Below are positions 31,283-38,996 of a stretch of 49,795 nucleotides of DNA, piece by piece. The DNA lies in contig LWDN01000059.1 in NCBI GenBank assembly GCA_002083515.1, positions 1 through 49,795 on the forward strand. The letters run 5' to 3'. The position numbers and the translations under genes are program-made. Below the pieces are notes generated by a model. It saw only the letters and a program-made list of their open reading frames with translations, was not told the DNA's origin and ran no database searches. The stretch comes from Proteobacteria bacterium HN_bin10. Its GTDB lineage: Bacteria; Pseudomonadota; Alphaproteobacteria; Caulobacterales; Aquidulcibacteraceae. Each line of letters starts with the position of its first letter. Position 1 is the first letter of the stretch.

Positions 31283-32110
31283 TTACGCAACCAGCTTGTG
31301 CGGCTGATCGAGCCCGGCCGGCGATTTGGTGAAGATCATCACGCCGTCCTCGGTGACGCCGACCGAGTGCTCGTATTGGGCCGAGAGCGACTTGTCTTTG
31401 GTCACCGCCGTCCAGCCGTCGTTCAGCACCTTCACCTGCGCCGAACCGGCATTGAGCATCGGCTCGACCGTAAAGATCATGCCGGGCTTCAGCACGTCCA
31501 GTTGGCCCGGCTTGCCGAAGTGCAGCACGTTCGGCGCATCGTGGAAGACGCGGCCGAGGCCGTGGCCGCAGAATTCGCGCACCACCGCGCAGCGTTCGCT
31601 CTCGGCATAAGACTGGATCGCGTGCCCGAGATCGCCGAGCGTCGCGCCGGGCTTGATCACGGCTAGCCCGCGCATCAGCGCCTCGTAGGTGACATCCATC
31701 AGCCGCTGCGCCTTGCGCGGCACGTTCGGGCCGATGGCGTACATGCGGCTGGTGTCGCCGTGCCAGCCGTCGAGAATGACAGTGACGTCGATATTGACGA
31801 TGTCGCCGTCCCGCAACGCTCGCTCGCCGGGAATGCCGTGGCAGACGGTGTGGTTGAGCGAGGTGCAGATGGTGTGGCGATAGCCGCGATAGAACACGCA
31901 GGCCGGCAGCGCGCCGTGATCGAACACGAATTGGCGCGCCAGGTCGTCGAGCCGTTTGGTGGTGACGCCTTCCTTGACCTCGGGCACGAGCATGTCGAGG
32001 CATTCAGCCGCGAGCTTGCCCGCCGCCGCCATGGCCGGAAACGCGACCTTGGGATCGTGGATTTTGATCTGGCCCTGGCGTTCGAGCGCCTCGGCCTCGG
32101 CGTAACTCAT
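31283..32110 (-). CDS. map: Methionine aminopeptidase, type I
   Basis: MetAP removes the initiator methionine from nascent proteins. The ATG at 32110 gives 275 residues. All metal ligands are present: D108 (NIDVTV), D119 (HGDTSR), H183 (CGHGLG), E216 (TVEPM) and E247 (QYEHS); H87 (LNHTVCHG) is the substrate-site histidine. Length and start (MSYAEAEALERQGQIKIHDP) are normal. It is followed by radC. Confidence 0.97.
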   Translation of the reverse strand: MSYAEAEALERQGQIKIHDPKVAFPAMAAAGKLAAECLDMLVPEVKEGVTTKRLDDLARQFVFDHGALPACVFYRGYRHTICTSLNHTVCHGIPGERALRDGDIVNIDVTVILDGWHGDTSRMYAIGPNVPRKAQRLMDVTYEALMRGLAVIKPGATLGDLGHAIQSYAESERCAVVREFCGHGLGRVFHDAPNVLHFGKPGQLDVLKPGMIFTVEPMLNAGSAQVKVLNDGWTAVTKDKSLSAQYEHSVGVTEDGVMIFTKSPAGLDQPHKLVA

Positions 32111-32169
32111 GCAATGCTCCCGAAGCGCCCTATAACATAGGTGCGGCGGGTTAACAGTGGAGGGGCGAT

Positions 32170-32688
32170 CTATTCCGCCCGTCGCCGGTAGATGAAGGCG
32201 TAGGCGGTGGTCCAGGTCTGGCCGTCGGCGGACTGTTCGCCGTGCTGGAGCACGCTGCCGTCGGCACTGTTGGTGAAGGTGATGCGCGAAAAAGCCTGCT
32301 GGCCCGGGCCGACGGGAACCGGGGTCTGGGTGGCGATACGCATGCCGGTCTCGGTCGGCGCGCCGATGAAGTGCACGCGGGCGCCGGTCGAGTCGACCCA
32401 GAATTGCTCCCACTTGCCGCTGACGCGATCGTAGATGTTGAGGCTGCGGCCCGAATAGGGCGCGTTCAGGCTGGTCCAATGCTCGGTGATGACGCAGCCG
32501 CTATCCTCGGCGCGGATCGAAGAGCGGCCGGCCGGCGCATTGGTGTCTGCGCGGAAGGCGTCCCACTCGCCGATCCAGAAATCGAAGGCGCGATACTCCG
32601 CCGCCTCGCACGTCGGCAATTGCTGTTGCTGCGCGGCTGCCGGCGCGGCGAGGGCCAGCGCTGCGAACGCCACGAAAGATACTCGCAT
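32170..32688 (-). CDS. Secreted protein with FDFWIGEW motif
   Basis: The ATG at 32688 follows GAGGCGG and gives 172 residues. The signal peptide is MRVSFVAFAALALAAPAAAQ. The mature part starts with CEAAEYRAFDFWIGEWDAF, a motif seen in secreted, probably lipocalin-like beta-barrel proteins. It then alternates beta-strand patterns (HWTSLNAPYSGRSLNIYDRV). The function is unknown. No partner gene is evident. Confidence 0.75.
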   Translation of the reverse strand: MRVSFVAFAALALAAPAAAQQQQLPTCEAAEYRAFDFWIGEWDAFRADTNAPAGRSSIRAEDSGCVITEHWTSLNAPYSGRSLNIYDRVSGKWEQFWVDSTGARVHFIGAPTETGMRIATQTPVPVGPGQQAFSRITFTNSADGSVLQHGEQSADGQTWTTAYAFIYRRRAE

Positions 32689-33077
32689 GATCCGCCTCCG
32701 CCTCGAAGGGGCGGCGCAGGCGCGGCCTATGCAATCCCCAAGAGACGGAATGAACCCAGACGGCGACGAACGCCATTCGTCGCGCGCGCCTTCGTCCGCG
32801 GCGAAGCGTTTCGCTTTGCACGGCAAAGACTCTAAGGACCGCCGGCTTCCAGCCGGCATGGCGCCGCTGCCGCCGACGGGCGTCCATTCGATCTGGCTCA
32901 TGCCGGCTGGAAGCCGGCGGTCCGTGGTGGCGCTTGCGCGAAGCGCGCCTTGCCTGGATGTACAAACGCGCGCAGAAAGCCTTTTGTGCATGCCGCGATG
33001 CTGCTCACCGGGGTGAGCGCGACGGCGCAAGTCGCGCGCGATGCCGCGATGTACAAGTCGGAAAGTGTGTGTCACCT
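32689..33077. other. Gene-poor stretch before the toxin fragment
   Basis: It holds a GGACCGCCGGC element (32836-32923). After it come about 140 bases that are not clearly coding, with the repeated words GATGTACAA and TGCCGCGATG, and finally GTGTGTGTCACC at 33065-33076. An open frame runs from 32934 into the toxin fragment, but its first 48 residues are not like the toxin family. Confidence 0.5.
32836..32923. repeat. GGACCGCCGGC element, copy 2
   Basis: This 88-base element has perfect 24-base terminal inverted repeats (32836-32859 and 32900-32923). Each arm also folds as GCCGGCTTCCAGCCGGC. The 40-base loop differs from those of copies 1, 4 and 5. Confidence 0.8.
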
Positions 33078-33260
33078 TTTCCTTCCACAGAAGACCTACC
33101 ATACAATCAATACCGAGTTGTAAGGCCCTTTGACGCGCAGGTCGGACCGGCCGCTGGCGTCCGCGCATTCGGCGCGGATGGTGGTGCTTGGCAAGTTAGG
33201 CTACCTCAGTCGATCCAACGGATGATCGAACTGGGATACCTTGAGAGGCAGAGTCGGTGA
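33078..33260 (+). pseudogene. C-terminal fragment of a TNT-type NAD glycohydrolase toxin
   Basis: The frame reads FPSTEDLPYNQYRVVRPFDA, then GPAAGVRAFGADGG, and ends LPQSIQRMIELGYLER before TGA. This matches the last part of the TNT (tuberculosis necrotizing toxin, DUF4237) domain: Y.V.kPf.V..G.iap.fg..GG..Q..lp.si..Li..GyL. Only about 60 residues remain; the rest of the domain and any delivery modules are missing. The homology starts directly after GTGTGTGTCACC. A probable immunity gene overlaps its stop. Confidence 0.6.
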
Positions 33261-33265
33261 GGCCA

Positions 33266-33484
33266 ATGCAATACGAAGAACTCCCTCAGAAATATCGCTC
33301 TTCGAGCGAAGTACCCAAGGGGAAGGACATCTTCTACCGGTGTGACGTATGTCAGATAGTTATCCCATCCTTGCCCAAAGACAGTGTGTCATGCACATGC
33401 GGGCGGGTAGGCATCGACGTGGACGCTTGGCGCTTGTGGATCGACGAGCCCGACAAATTTACGGTGTTGAAGGGAAAGAAATAG
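33266..33484 (+). CDS. Probable immunity protein of the TNT-type toxin, zinc-ribbon-like
   Basis: The ATG at 33266 gives 72 residues (MQYEELPQKYRSSSEVPKGK); a GTG at 33257 that overlaps the toxin stop (GTGA) is the alternative start. The middle has CDVCQIVIPSLPKDSVSCTC, three or four cysteines able to bind zinc. The end is VDAWRLWIDEPDKFTVLKGK. Small proteins of this pattern follow polymorphic toxin genes, so immunity is likely, but it is inferred from position. It looks intact although the toxin is not. Confidence 0.55.
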   Translation: MQYEELPQKYRSSSEVPKGKDIFYRCDVCQIVIPSLPKDSVSCTCGRVGIDVDAWRLWIDEPDKFTVLKGKK

Positions 33485-33711
33485 GCAATCAATGCGATGC
33501 GCAAGCCATGCCCGACGGGAGGAATTGCTGCTCGCAAAAAGAAGTGAGTCGTAATGCGCACGTAATTTTCCCGAGTGAAGCCACGAACGAGCGCACCATT
33601 CTCGCCAGATGTCAGCGCGATCCACATGCGCCAGGCTTAGAACTCACGTCCCTGCTTGCCACGAACGTCTTACCTATGGCGGCCCGCGCACCGGTTGTCC
33701 TTTGTGAAAAC
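33485..33711. other. Unassigned stretch between immunity gene and transposase fragment
   Basis: No recognisable gene was found. A minus-strand frame (33627-33480 part) reads SGENGALVRGFTRENYVRIT, which I cannot assign. The sequence is less GC-rich than the flanking core genes and may be the remains of the same mobile event. Confidence 0.4.
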
Positions 33712-33936
33712 TCATTTTTCCGGGGTTCTGAAGTATCTGTGGTGCAAGCCGCCGAGGATCGGGCGTGAGGCGATGCGCCCATCGGGCTCAGGTTCACGCC
33801 CAAGCGGCGCGTTTTTCTGCAAGGAGAGGTGCGGCCGACAGGTGTTGTAATAGTCGACGTAGCCGCCGAGCAGGCGGCGCAGGTGATCGGCGTCGCGGAT
33901 GACGACATGATCGAGGCACTCGCGGCGGAGCGATGG
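33712..33936 (-). pseudogene. C-terminal fragment of an integrase-core (rve) transposase
   Basis: On the minus strand the frame reads SLRRECLDHVVIRDADHLRR, then GGYVDYYNTCRPHLSLQKNA, and ends with SRPILGGLHHRYFR. This is the typical C-terminus of DDE transposases with an integrase core (IS3/IS481-like). About 74 residues remain and the DDE core is missing except the E region. The homology begins just after GGGTGACACACG (33938-33949). No terminal repeats of an intact IS are visible. Confidence 0.75.
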
Positions 33937-33937
33937 C

Positions 33938-34022
33938 GGGTGACACACGTGGCGGGTGACGCACACGCGCTGAACACGCTGCGCGGCATCAGCTCAGGCA
34001 GTGCGCTGCGTGTGTGTCACCC
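33938..34022. repeat. GTGTGTCACC palindromic elements
   Basis: GGGTGACACACG (33938-33949) is followed by a 69-base hairpin whose ends are GGGTGACGCACACGC (33954-33968) and GCGTGTGTGTCACCC (34008-34022). The loop has further GC-rich pairing. It lies between the pleD stop and the transposase fragment, and may also end pleD transcription. Related copies are at 33065-33076 and 38906-38992. Confidence 0.65.
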
Positions 34023-34029
34023 AGTTCGC

Positions 34030-35409
34030 TTACGCCGCATCCTTTGCGCTGCGGCCGACGACGCGGTTGCGGCCGCTGCGTTTGGCTTCGTAGAGCGCCT
34101 CATCCGCGCGCTTGAGCAGCGTCTCCGGCGTATCGTCGCCGCCCTCGGTGGAGGCGACGCCGATGGAAATCGTCACCTCGAGCGGCTGCCCGATGCCCGG
34201 AATGACGAAAGGCGAGGCGCAGATGGCGCGCCGCAGCCGCTCGGCGGCAAGGCAGGCGATGTCGCCGGCGGTGCGCGGCATGATGACGACGAATTCCTCT
34301 CCGCCCATGCGGCAGGCGAAATCCGAAGGCCGGGTATTGGAGCCGAGGCGGGCGGAAAATTCGCGCAGGATAGCGTCGCCGACATCGTGGCCGAAGGCGT
34401 CGTTGAAGCGCTTGAAGTGATCGAGATCGACGGTCATCAGCGCCACGGCGTCGCCGCCGCACTGGGCGCGCTGCACCAGCGGCCCGAGCTGGCTCATCAG
34501 GAAGCGGCGATTGTAGAGGCCGGTGAGCTGATCGGTGATGGCGAGTTCGAGGCTCTGATCGAGCCGCTGGCGCAGCGCATCCATGTAGCGCTTGCGGCGC
34601 ATCAGGGTGCGGGCGCGCGCGATCAGCTCTTCTTCGTCGATCGGGCGGATGATGATGTCGTGGGCGCCGAGTTCGAGCGCGCGGACGGCGCGGGCGCGAT
34701 CGTCGGTGTCGACGATGGCGAGGATCGGCAGATGCCGCGTCGCCTCGCCGGAGCGCATGCGGGCGATGATGCGGAAGCCGTCGAAGGCGCGGGCATGGAC
34801 CGACACCACCGCCAGGTCCGGCGGGCCGGCGTCGCCGGCGTCGCCCAGCAGGGTGACGCGGTGCTCGACGCCAAGCGCTGTCTGGATGCGCTTGATCTGG
34901 GTGGCGTTGTCGTCGACCACCAGCACGTCGCCGGCGAAGACGCGATGCTGCTCGACCGCGTCGGGGCGCATGTCGTCGCCGATGACGCCCATGCGCCGGC
35001 CGCTTTCCTCTCTCGCGCGCAATTCGTCGGTGACGACCTTGAGCGTCAGCAGGCTTTTCACCCGCGCCATCAGCTGCACGTCGTCGATCGGCTTGGTGAG
35101 GAATTCTTCGGCGCCGGCCTGAAGCCCGCGCACGCGATTGGCGCGGTCGTCCAGGGTTGTGAGGATGATGACCGGGATGTGGCGGGTTTCGGCCTGCGCC
35201 TTCAGCCGCCGGCAGGCCTCGTAGCCGTCGATGCCGCCCGGCATCATCACGTCGAGCAGGATCAGGTCCGGCTTCTCGCGCTTGGCCAGCTGCACCGCTT
35301 CCTCGCCGCGGCTGGCCTCGATGACCTCGTAATAGTCGGCTGCTAGCCTGGCCTCGAGGAGGCGGCGGTTGGCTTCAAGATCATCGACGACGAGGATGCG
35401 CGCGCTCAA
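34030..35409 (-). CDS. pleD: PleD-type response regulator / diguanylate cyclase
   Basis: PleD makes cyclic di-GMP and controls the motile-to-sessile switch in Caulobacter. A TTG at 35409 after GAGGGG gives 459 residues. REC1 has phospho-acceptor D53 (LILLDVMMPG). REC2 (about 160-270) has lost the acceptor (LAVVSVHARAFDG), as expected of the adaptor domain. The GGDEF domain has GGEEF (369-373) and the inhibitory RxxD site (R360-D363, RPSD). It starts 10 bases after divK, so the two form an operon. Confidence 0.95.
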   Translation of the reverse strand: MSARILVVDDLEANRRLLEARLAADYYEVIEASRGEEAVQLAKREKPDLILLDVMMPGGIDGYEACRRLKAQAETRHIPVIILTTLDDRANRVRGLQAGAEEFLTKPIDDVQLMARVKSLLTLKVVTDELRAREESGRRMGVIGDDMRPDAVEQHRVFAGDVLVVDDNATQIKRIQTALGVEHRVTLLGDAGDAGPPDLAVVSVHARAFDGFRIIARMRSGEATRHLPILAIVDTDDRARAVRALELGAHDIIIRPIDEEELIARARTLMRRKRYMDALRQRLDQSLELAITDQLTGLYNRRFLMSQLGPLVQRAQCGGDAVALMTVDLDHFKRFNDAFGHDVGDAILREFSARLGSNTRPSDFACRMGGEEFVVIMPRTAGDIACLAAERLRRAICASPFVIPGIGQPLEVTISIGVASTEGGDDTPETLLKRADEALYEAKRSGRNRVVGRSAKDAA

Positions 35410-35419
35410 GCGTGGCCCC

Positions 35420-35785
35420 TCAGCCGATGAACTTGCGGATCGTCTCGAGGAAGGTGGTCACCGAGATCGGTTTGGAAAGATAAGCGTCGCAGCCGGCGGC
35501 CATGATCTTCTGCTCGTCGCCGCGCATGGCGAAGGCCGTCACCGCGACGATCGGGATTTTCTTCAGCGCCTCGTCCTTCTTCATCCGGTCGGTCAGTTCC
35601 AGGCCTGAGATTTCCGGCAGCTGGATGTCCATGATGATGAGATCGGGCTTGTGCTCGCGCGCCAGCGGAATGGCCTGGCGGCCGTCGCGCGACTTGACGG
35701 TCTTGTAGCCGAAGGCCTCCAACAGATCGTTGAACAGCCTCATATTGAGTTCGCTGTCTTCGACGATGAGAACGGTCTTGGCCAT
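35420..35785 (-). CDS. divK: Cell-cycle response regulator DivK
   Basis: DivK is a single-domain response regulator that works with PleC, DivJ and DivL to control CtrA. The ATG at 35785 gives 121 residues (MAKTVLIVEDSELNMRLFND). Phospho-acceptor D53 lies in LIIMDIQLPEISG, with acidic residues E9/D10, the switch Thr in VAVTAFAM and K in LSKPIS. The divK-pleD order is as in Caulobacter. A perfect TTAA-N7-TTAA motif is 110 bases upstream (35895-35909). Confidence 0.96.
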   Translation of the reverse strand: MAKTVLIVEDSELNMRLFNDLLEAFGYKTVKSRDGRQAIPLAREHKPDLIIMDIQLPEISGLELTDRMKKDEALKKIPIVAVTAFAMRGDEQKIMAAGCDAYLSKPISVTTFLETIRKFIG

Positions 35786-35894
35786 GAACCCGTTTCGCTT
35801 CCGCGGCCCCGCGCCCATTTTGGGCGGTAACGCCGCCCTTATAGCGCCGGGGCCTTAACAACCCATCGCAATCCCAGCAATCTCGCCCCGGCCG

Positions 35895-35909
35895 TTAAGA
35901 TCGGCTTAA
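35895..35909. promoter_or_regulatory. Candidate CtrA-binding site (TTAA-N7-TTAA)
   Basis: TTAAGATCGGCTTAA has the exact spacing of the CtrA motif. It lies between the divergent divK and ROK kinase genes: about 110 bases from the divK start and 10 bases from the ROK start. In Caulobacter divK is a known CtrA target, so regulation of divK, or repression of the ROK gene, is plausible. Confidence 0.5.
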
Positions 35910-35919
35910 GGATTGAAGC

Positions 35920-36822
35920 ATGCGGCTCGGCGTGGATTTCGGCGGCACCAAAATCGAGGCGGCGCTGCTTGATTCAAAGGGAGAAATCCTGGTGCGCCAG
36001 CGGGTCGCCAATCCTGGGGATTACCAGGCGGCGGTGCGGGCGGTGGCCGCGCTGACGGCGCGAATCGAGCAGGCGGCGGGCGCGCGGGCCGAAACGATCG
36101 GCGTCGCCATGCCCGGCTCGCTCTCGCCGCTGACCGGGCTGGTGCGCAATTCCAACTCGGTGTGGCTGAACGGCAAGCCGTTTTTCGAGGACCTGAAAGC
36201 CGTGCTCGCGCGCCCGGTGCGGGTCGAGAACGACGCCAATTGCTTTGCTTTGTCGGAAGCGGTCGACGGCGCCGCCGCCGGCGCACGCGTGGTGTTCGGC
36301 GTCATCCTGGGCACCGGTTGCGGCGGCGGCGTTGTCGTTGAACGCCGGGTGATCGAAGGCGCCAGCGGCATTGGCGGCGAGTGGGGGCACACGCCGCTGC
36401 CATGGGCGCGGGCCGATGAGCTGCAGCCGCGCGATTGGTGCGGGCGGCGCGGCTGTCTCGAACAATGGATATCCGGCACCGGTTTCAAACGCTGGGCGGG
36501 GATGAGCGCCAGCGAAGCCGATGCGCGCGCGCAAGCCGGCGACGCGCAGGCGCGGGTGCTGCTCGATCTGCTGGCCGACCGCATCGCGCGCGCGCTGGCG
36601 GTGGTGATGGACATCATCGATCCGGACGTGATCGTGTTCGGCGGCGGCGTTTCGAACATCGACAGCCTCTATCCGAGCATTCGCGGCAAACTGATCGCGC
36701 ACGTGTTCTCGGATTTCGTGGCGGCGAAGATCGTCAAGAACAAACACGGCGATTCTTCCGGCGTGCGCGGCGCGGCGTGGTTGTTCGACGCCGATGGGCA
36801 GGCGTCGGAGAATTTGGCGTGA
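35920..36822 (+). CDS. ROK-family sugar kinase
   Basis: ROK kinases phosphorylate free hexoses such as fructose, mannose or N-acetylglucosamine with ATP. The 300-residue product starts MRLGVDFGGTKIEAALLDSK (ATP site). The catalytic Asp is in ENDANCFA (D105). Zinc ligands are H157 (GGEWGHTPL) with C174 and C179 (CGRRGCLEQW); the third cysteine of the usual set is not in its normal place in the CxCGxxGC pattern (here DWCGRRGC). Length and order are typical of fructokinase/Mak-type enzymes, but the sugar cannot be fixed. Confidence 0.9.
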   Translation: MRLGVDFGGTKIEAALLDSKGEILVRQRVANPGDYQAAVRAVAALTARIEQAAGARAETIGVAMPGSLSPLTGLVRNSNSVWLNGKPFFEDLKAVLARPVRVENDANCFALSEAVDGAAAGARVVFGVILGTGCGGGVVVERRVIEGASGIGGEWGHTPLPWARADELQPRDWCGRRGCLEQWISGTGFKRWAGMSASEADARAQAGDAQARVLLDLLADRIARALAVVMDIIDPDVIVFGGGVSNIDSLYPSIRGKLIAHVFSDFVAAKIVKNKHGDSSGVRGAAWLFDADGQASENLA

Positions 36823-36836
36823 GTGCTAAGCAATAT

Positions 36837-36975
36837 GGACCGCCGGCGCCCTCGCCTGCATTTGGCGCTGCTCCATCCGAGTTGGAGCGCGCGGCTCCTG
36901 CCGCGCATGCGGCGCGGAGCGCCGCGCTCCTTGCTTGCAAGCATACGCGCATGCCGGCGGGGGCGCCGGCGGTCC
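36837..36975. repeat. GGACCGCCGGC element, copy 3, with a nested GGAGCGCG element
   Basis: The ends are 36837-36859 and 36953-36975 (23 bases, nearly perfect). Inside, at 36884-36930, lies a complete GGAGCGCG palindrome (GGAGCGCGCGGCTCC ... GCCGCGCTCC) like those at 11142 and 23981. The total length of 139 bases against about 90 for the other copies equals a standard copy plus the inner element. It fills the gap between the ROK and dinB genes. Confidence 0.8.
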
Positions 36976-36982
36976 ATAATCA

Positions 36983-38248
36983 ATGATCCTCTGCCGCGCC
37001 TGCGCCAGCGAAACCCAAGCGCCGCTCTGCCCCACGTGCGGCGAAGAGCAGCCGCTCGAGCATGACGAACTCGGCCAGCTTGCGATCGCTCACCTCGATT
37101 GCGACGCGTTTTACGCCTCGATCGAGAAGCGTGACGACCCGAGCTTGCAACCACATCCCGTGATTGTCGGCGGCGGCAAGCGGGGCGTCGTCTCCACCTG
37201 TTGCTATGTGGCGCGCGCGTATGGCGTGCGCTCGGCCATGCCGATGTTCAAGGCGCTCAAACTCTGCCCGCAGGCCAAGGTGGTGCATGGCGACATGCGC
37301 AAGTACGTCGAGGAAGGCCGCATCATCCGGCGCATGATGGAAGAGTTGACGCCGCAAGTGCAGCCGCTGTCCATCGATGAGGCGTTCATGGATCTGACCG
37401 GGACCGAGGCGCTGCACGGCGGCCTGCCGGCGCAATCGCTGATCAAATTGCAGAACAGGATTTGGAGCGAACGCAATCTCACGGTCTCGATCGGGCTGTC
37501 GTTCAACAAATTCCTGGCCAAGACCGCCAGCGATCTCGATAAGCCGCGCGGGTTTTCGGTGATCGGCCGCGGCGAGGCGCTCACGTTTCTGGAAACGCGA
37601 TCGGTGGGCACGCTACCGGGCGTCGGGCCGGCCGGCGCGGCTGCGCTCGAGCGCAACGGACTCAAGAGAATCGGCGACATTCGCGCCGTCGGCCCCCAGC
37701 GCATGCGCGCGCTCTACGGCGATTGGGGCGCGCACCTGTTCGCGCTGTCGATGGCCGACGATCCGCGCAGGGTCGATCCGCATGGGGAGCGCAAGAGCAT
37801 TTCCGCCGAGACGACGTTTTTCGAGGACATCGCCGAGATCGAGGCGCTGGAGGATATTCTCTGGCCGCTGTGCGAGAAGGTGGCGGCGCGTTGCCGCGCC
37901 AGCGATGCGGCCGGTCTGACACTGACGCTCAAGCTCAAGGACACGAGATTCAAGATCGTGACGCGACGGCGGCAATTGCCCGAACCGACTTTGCTTGCTG
38001 CGCGCATTTTTCAGCATGCCCGCGAACTGCTCGTCGCCGATGCCGATGGGCGCACCAAGTTCCGCCTGATCGGCGTCGGCCTCTCCGATTTCAGCGACGC
38101 GGCGCTCGCCGACAAGGGCGACATGCTCGACACCGAAACGCCTAGACGCGCGGCGGTGGAAGATGCGGTGGCGAAGGCGCGAGGCAAATTCGGGCGCGGT
38201 GCGGTGCAAACCGGGCGGGCGCTGAAAGCGGAATCGGATGATGACTGA
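36983..38248 (+). CDS. dinB: DNA polymerase IV with N-terminal zinc ribbon
   Basis: DinB is a Y-family polymerase for translesion synthesis. The 421-residue product starts with a C4 zinc-ribbon-like segment (C4, C7, C16, C19: LCRACASETQAPLCPTCGEE), then the palm: HLDCDAFYASIEKRDDP (D39, D41) and SIDEAFMDL (D132, E133). Thumb GLSFNKFLAKTASDLDKP and the little-finger domain follow. I believe this zinc-ribbon start is shared by Caulobacterales DinB proteins. No clear clamp-binding motif is seen at the C-terminus. No LexA box was noticed upstream, where a repeat element ends 7 bases before the ATG. Confidence 0.95.
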   Translation: MILCRACASETQAPLCPTCGEEQPLEHDELGQLAIAHLDCDAFYASIEKRDDPSLQPHPVIVGGGKRGVVSTCCYVARAYGVRSAMPMFKALKLCPQAKVVHGDMRKYVEEGRIIRRMMEELTPQVQPLSIDEAFMDLTGTEALHGGLPAQSLIKLQNRIWSERNLTVSIGLSFNKFLAKTASDLDKPRGFSVIGRGEALTFLETRSVGTLPGVGPAGAAALERNGLKRIGDIRAVGPQRMRALYGDWGAHLFALSMADDPRRVDPHGERKSISAETTFFEDIAEIEALEDILWPLCEKVAARCRASDAAGLTLTLKLKDTRFKIVTRRRQLPEPTLLAARIFQHARELLVADADGRTKFRLIGVGLSDFSDAALADKGDMLDTETPRRAAVEDAVAKARGKFGRGAVQTGRALKAESDDD

Positions 38249-38275
38249 CCCGCATCAAAGTTGGCTTGCCTCGGC

Positions 38276-38369
38276 GGACCGCCGGCTTCCAGCCGGCATT
38301 GAACCAGATCGACCAAGCGTCAGCGGTTGTCGGTAGCGTCGAGCCGTGCCGGCTGGAAGCCGGCGGTCC
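38276..38369. repeat. GGACCGCCGGC element, copy 4
   Basis: This 94-base element has 23-base terminal inverted repeats (38276-38298 and 38347-38369). The loop (GAACCAGATCGACCAAGCGT, then a CGGTAGCGTCGAGCCG segment) is nearly the same as in copy 5 at 40183. Confidence 0.8.
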
Positions 38370-38431
38370 TTGGAGCTTCATTGTGATCACGCGGCGCTGC
38401 CGCTAGGAACTACGGTCTGAAGGAGCTTGCG

Positions 38432-38893
38432 ATGAGCCGGATTGAAGCGCGGTTGCAGGAATTGGGCGTGATCTTGCCGACGCCCCCGGCGCCGGTGGCG
38501 TCCTATGTGCCGTTCCAGATCGTCGGCAATCTGGTGCATGTGTCGGGGCAAGTTTCCGTCGACGCCAGCGGCGGCATCAAAGGCAAGCTCGGCGACGCCA
38601 TCGAAGTGGAGCAGGGGCAGGCGGCGGCGCGGCTGTGCGGACTGAATTTGCTCGCGCAGGTCAAGGCCGCGTGCGGCGGCGATCTCGATCGGGTCAAGCG
38701 CGTGATCAAGCTCAACGGCTTCGTCAACGTAACGCCGGATTTCGATCCGATCCCGCAGGTGATGAACGGCTGCTCGGACCTCATGGTGTCGGTGTTCGGG
38801 GACGCCGGCAAGCACGCGCGCTCGGCGGTGGGCATGGCCAATCTGCCGCTGAACTTCGCCGTCGAAGTCGATGGCATTTTTGAAATTGTGTGA
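38432..38893 (+). CDS. RidA/YjgF-family protein
   Basis: RidA proteins hydrolyse reactive enamine/imine intermediates; relatives have other roles. The ATG at 38432 after AAGGAG gives 153 residues (MSRIEARLQELGVILPTPPA). The family blocks are VHVSGQVS, the middle region GLNLLAQVKAACGGDLDRVK, then NVTPDF and the C-terminal NLPLNFAVEVDGIFEIV. The usual RidA arginine (R105 in E. coli numbering) is replaced in this longer subgroup, which may indicate another substrate. It stands alone between two repeat elements. Confidence 0.88.
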   Translation: MSRIEARLQELGVILPTPPAPVASYVPFQIVGNLVHVSGQVSVDASGGIKGKLGDAIEVEQGQAAARLCGLNLLAQVKAACGGDLDRVKRVIKLNGFVNVTPDFDPIPQVMNGCSDLMVSVFGDAGKHARSAVGMANLPLNFAVEVDGIFEIV

Positions 38894-38905
38894 AGGCTGT
38901 GGGCT

Positions 38906-38992
38906 GGGTGACACACACTCACATCTCATGCGGCGCAAGGACAAGCCCCGCTGGCGCAGTGAGTGTGTGTCACCCCAGTGAGTGTGTGTCAC
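38906..38992. repeat. GTGTGTCACC hairpin with a tandem half
   Basis: GGGTGACACACACTCAC (38906-38922) pairs perfectly with GTGAGTGTGTGTCACCC (38959-38975). A further AGTGAGTGTGTGTCAC (38977-38992) repeats the right arm, 18 bases on. The last copy ends 4 bases before the start codon of the next gene. The loop holds GCGGCG/CGCTGGCGC pairing. Confidence 0.75.
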
Positions 38993-38996
38993 TTTG

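Noticed and set aside
19867..34022. CRISPR array or phage/defence island
   Set aside because: Repeats are dispersed palindromes, not evenly spaced direct repeats, and no cas, restriction, integrase or phage structural gene was found; only vapBC and small gene remnants are present.
33829..35346. 505-residue plus-strand frame opposite pleD
   Set aside because: The minus strand encodes unmistakable REC and GGDEF domains; the plus frame is low-complexity Ala/Gly/Asp/His/Arg sequence.
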